Assembly: GCF_041146395.1 (NCBI RefSeq)
Contig: NW_027182880.1
Coordinates: 62,001 to 126,000, forward strand
Direction: 5' to 3'
DNA from: Eulemur rufifrons
Taxonomy: Eukaryota > Chordata > Mammalia > Primates > Lemuridae
Length of the DNA: 64,000 nucleotides
Made by a program: the position numbers and the translations under genes. The notes under the pieces are model-generated. The model worked only from the letters and a program-made list of their open reading frames with translations. It was not told the origin of the DNA and did no database searches. Of the stretch, positions 60,705 to 64,000 are shown piece by piece (positions within the stretch are counted from its first letter, which is position 1; every line of letters begins with the position of its first letter).

Positions 60705-63700
60705 TACCCTCCAGCTACTAATTATAATGCTAACTTGCAAAATTTCCCTGCATTACAAAACAATGGAAAAATGGTCATGGGATCATACTTAGAAGAATGG
60801 CTTCTTGTCAGTCTCCAATAACAAAAATAGGCAACACCAAGTCAGCTACTCCTCAGCATAGTTATCTCCGTCGCAGCCTTCTTGGGTTTCAGGAGGCACA
60901 AACAAAAGTTATCACAATTATGGTGAAACCCTGAACACCTGCAAATAATTTTCAACGTAGTGGTTAATTGAAAAGCTCTGCGGCATACTTCTTGGAACAA
61001 GCCACTTACCTGTTCCCACGCAAAGAGGAGTATATAGCACCATGGTGGATTTCCAGTTGGTGAAATAAAGCATTATTAAAGGAATGGGATGACAATGGGG
61101 ATCATCGTTAATTCTCTGAAACAGAATCCGCCCTTTTCACCTGCCAAACACATGCCCACTTCTCCTCTCTGGGGATAATAAAAACTAACAAGCGAACTGA
61201 CAGAGGGCCTGATCCCCCCATCCACATCGACCACACACACAAAAAAACCGTACCCTCCAGCCACTAATTATAATGCTAACTTGCCAAATTTCCCTGCATT
61301 TTAAAACAATGCAAAAATGGTGGTGGGATGATACTTCGAAGAATGGCTTCTTGTCTGTCTCCACTAACAAAAATAGGCAACACCAAGTCAGCTACTCCTC
61401 AGCATAGTTATGTCCATCGCAGCCTTCTTGGGTTTCAGGAGGCACATACAAACGTTATCAAAATTATGGTGAAACGCTGAAAACCTGCAAATAATTTTGA
61501 ACGTACTGGTTAATTTGAAATCTCTCCGGCATACTTCTTGGAACAAGCCAGGTACCTGTGCCCACGCATAGAGGAGTATATAGAAACATGGTGGAATCCC
61601 AGCAGATGAAGCAAAGGATTCTTAAAGGAAGGAGATGACCATGCAGATCCTGTTTAATTCTCTGAAACAGAATCCGCACTTTTCACCTGCCAAACACATG
61701 CCCACTACTCTTCTCTGGGGATAATAAAAACAAACCAGCGATCTGACAGAGGGCCTGAACACCCATCCTGACCGACCCCCAGAAAAAAAAGTACCCTCCA
61801 GCTACTAATTATAATACCAATTTGCAAAATTTCCCTGCATTTTTAAACAATGGAGAAATGATGGTGGGATGATACTTAGAAGAATGGCTTCTTGTCAGTC
61901 TCCACTGGCAAAAATAGGCAACACAAAGTAAGCTACGCCTCGGCATAGTTATGTCTGTCGCAGCCTTCTTCGGTTTCAGGAGGCACAAACAAACGTTATC
62001 ACAATTATGGTGAAACGCTGAACACCTGCAAATAATTTTCAACGTAGTGGTTAATTGAAAAGCTCTGCGGCATACTTCTTGGAACAAGCCACTTACCTGT
62101 TCCCACGCAAAGAGGAGTATATAGAACCATGGTGGATTTCCAGCTGATGAAGTAAAGGATTATTAAAGGAACGGGATGACCATGGGGATCATCGTTAATT
62201 CTCTGAAACAGAATCCGCCCTTTTGACCTGCCAAACACATGAACACTTCTCCTCTCTGGGGATAATAAAAACTAACCAGCGAACTGACAGAGGGCCTGAC
62301 CCACCCATCCACATCGACCACACACAAAAAAAACCCGTACCCTCCAGCTACTAATTATAATGCTCACTTGCAAAGTTTCCCTGCCTTTTAAAACAATGGA
62401 AAAATGATGGTGAGATGATACTTAGAAGATTGGATTCTTGTCAGTCTCCACTAAAATAGGCAAAACCAAGTCAGCTACGCCTCAGCATAGTTATGTCCGT
62501 CTCAGCCTTCTTGGGTTTCAGGAGGCACAAACAAACGTTATCACAATTATGGTGAAACGCTGAACACCTGCAAATCATTTTCAACGTAGTGGTTAATTGA
62601 AAAGCTCTGCGGCATACTTCTTGGAACAAGCCAGTTACCTGTTCCCACGCAAAGAGGAGTATATAGAACCATGGTGGATTTACAGCTGAGGAAGTAAAGG
62701 ATTATTAAAGGAACGGGATGACCATCGGGATCATCGTTAATTCTCTTAAACAGAATCTGCCCTTTTCACCTGCCAAACACATGCCCACTTCTCCTCTCTG
62801 GGGATAATAAAAACTAACCAGCCAACTGACAGAGGGCCTGACCCCCTCATCCACGTCGACCACACACAAAAAAAAACCGTACCCTCCAGCTACTAATTAT
62901 AATGCTAACTTGCAAAATTTCCCTGAATTTTAAAACAATGGAAAAATGGTGGTGGGATGATACTTAGAAGAATGGCTTCTTGTCAGTCTCCACTAACAAA
63001 AATAGGCAACACCAAGTCAGCTACTCCTCAGCATAGTTATGTCCGTCGCAGCCTTCTTGGGTTTCAGGAGGCACAAACAAACGTTATCACAATTATGGTG
63101 AAACGCTGAACACCTGCAAATAATTTTCAACGTAGTGGTTAATTGAAAAGCTCTGCGGCATACTTCTTGGAACAAGCCAGTTACCTGTTCCCACGCAAAG
63201 AGGAGTATATAGAACCATGGTGGATTTCCAGCTGATGAAGTAAAGGCTTATTAAAGGAACGGGATGACCATGGGGATCATCGTTAATTCTCTGAAACAGA
63301 ATCCGCCCTTTTCACCTGCCAAACACATGCCCACTTCTCCTCTCTGGGGATAATAAAAATTAACCAGCGAACTCACAGAGGGCCTGACTCCCCCATCCAC
63401 ATCGACCACACACAAAAAAAAAACGTACCCTCCAGCTACTAATTATAATGCTAACTTGCAAAATTTCCCTGCATTTTAAAACAATGGAAAAATGGTGGTG
63501 GGATGATACTTAGAAGAATGGCTTCTTGTCTGTCTCCACTAACAAAAATGGGCAACACCAAGTCAGCTACTCCTCAGCATAGTTATGTCCGTCGCAGCCT
63601 TCTTGGGTTTCAGGAGGCACATACAAACGTTATCACAATTATGGTGAAACGCTGAAAACCTGCAAATAATTTTCAACGTATTGGTTAATTTGAAACCTCT

Positions 63701-64000
63701 CCAGCATACTTCTTGGAACAAGCCAGGTACCTGTGCCCACGCATAGAGGAGTATATAGAAATATGGTGGAATCCCAGCTGATGAAGCAAAGGATTCTTAA
63801 AGGAAGGAGATGACCATGCGGATCCTGTTTAATTCTCTGAAACAGAATCCGCACTTTTCACCTGCCAAAAACATGCCGACTACTCTTCTCTGGGGATAAT
63901 AAAAACAAACCAGCGATCTGACAGAGAGCCTGAACACCCATCCTGACCGACCCCACAAAAAAAAAAGTACCCTCCAGCTACTAATTATAATGCCAATTTG
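60693..64000. repeat. Tandem satellite array, right arm
   Basis: The same roughly 546-bp satellite resumes directly after the L1 A-tail with the second half of the interrupted monomer, then anchors at 60989 (A), 61535 (B), 62076 (A), 62618 (A), 63164 (A) and 63710 (B), running off the window end. No family C monomer occurs here, unlike the left arm where C is frequent. These monomers carry more private changes by eye than the neighbouring left-arm ones, for example CTAAAATAGG near 62450 (a 6-base loss in CTAACAAAAATAGG) and GACAATGGGG near 61092. The open frames inside are satellite by-products. Confidence 0.96.

Noticed and set aside
1..64000. CRISPR array or prokaryotic repeat system
   Set aside because: The repeat unit is about 546 bp without short repeat-spacer structure, and the L1 shows the DNA is mammalian.

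Overview
This window looks like mammalian chromosomal DNA, most likely from a pericentromeric, centromeric or subtelomeric satellite block. It contains no host protein-coding gene that I can recognise. Two components explain essentially all of it: a tandem satellite with a monomer of about 546 bp (range 541-560), and one full-length LINE-1 (L1) retrotransposon inserted into that satellite. The L1 ORF1/ORF2 architecture is that of placental mammals. The wording of the L1 3' UTR (a G-rich tract followed by a CpG-containing segment and an AT-rich end) resembles strepsirrhine primate (lemur/loris) L1s as I remember them. I hold the primate/strepsirrhine assignment only loosely (about 0.4-0.5); 'placental mammal' is firm.

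Layout. Positions 1-52940 are the left satellite arm, 97 monomers counted from the anchor word TTCTTGGAACAAG; the last is cut by the L1. Positions 52941-60692 are the L1, in + orientation. Positions 60693-64000 are the right satellite arm, which resumes at exactly the interrupted base, completes the broken monomer and adds six more anchors. The L1 is bounded by a perfect short target-site duplication (nine A then CCG), and the cut monomer's two pieces add up to one normal monomer length.

Satellite. Monomers fall into three main families. Family A has CAGTTACCTGTTCCC after the anchor and a CCCCCC/ACACAC segment before a short A-tract. Family B has CAGGTACCTGTGCCC and comes in two tail versions. 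Family C has CAGTTTCCTGTGCCC and a long A-tract preceded by CACAGG or CACAAG. They are arranged mostly as A-B-C and A-B runs, with hybrid monomers at several places. Above the monomer level there are higher-order duplications: a 3-monomer unit of 1646 bp (two copies near 37.3-40.6 kb), a 6-monomer unit of about 3295 bp (two copies, 40.6-47.2 kb), and an 8-monomer unit of 4387 bp (two copies, 20.3-29.1 kb). Dispersed copies of blocks lie 4918, 11521, 12625, 13162 and 30748 bp apart. The many 60-127-codon open frames in the satellite are by-products of the repeat, not genes.

L1. The element has an unusually long 5' UTR of about 2.47 kb made of distinct modules: a GC-rich CpG head with a YY1-type motif at its first bases, eight and a third tandem copies of a 71-bp unit that each carry a GC box, a long T/C-rich tract, and a unique 3' part. 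Then come intact ORF1 (334 codons) and intact ORF2 (1292 codons), separated by 39 nt with one in-frame stop. A short 3' UTR with a G-quadruplex-like run, an AATAAA signal and an A-tail follow. ORF1p would package the RNA, and ORF2p would nick DNA and reverse transcribe. All endonuclease and reverse-transcriptase catalytic residues I can identify are present. One substitution in a normally invariant-looking motif (Glu584) may matter for activity.
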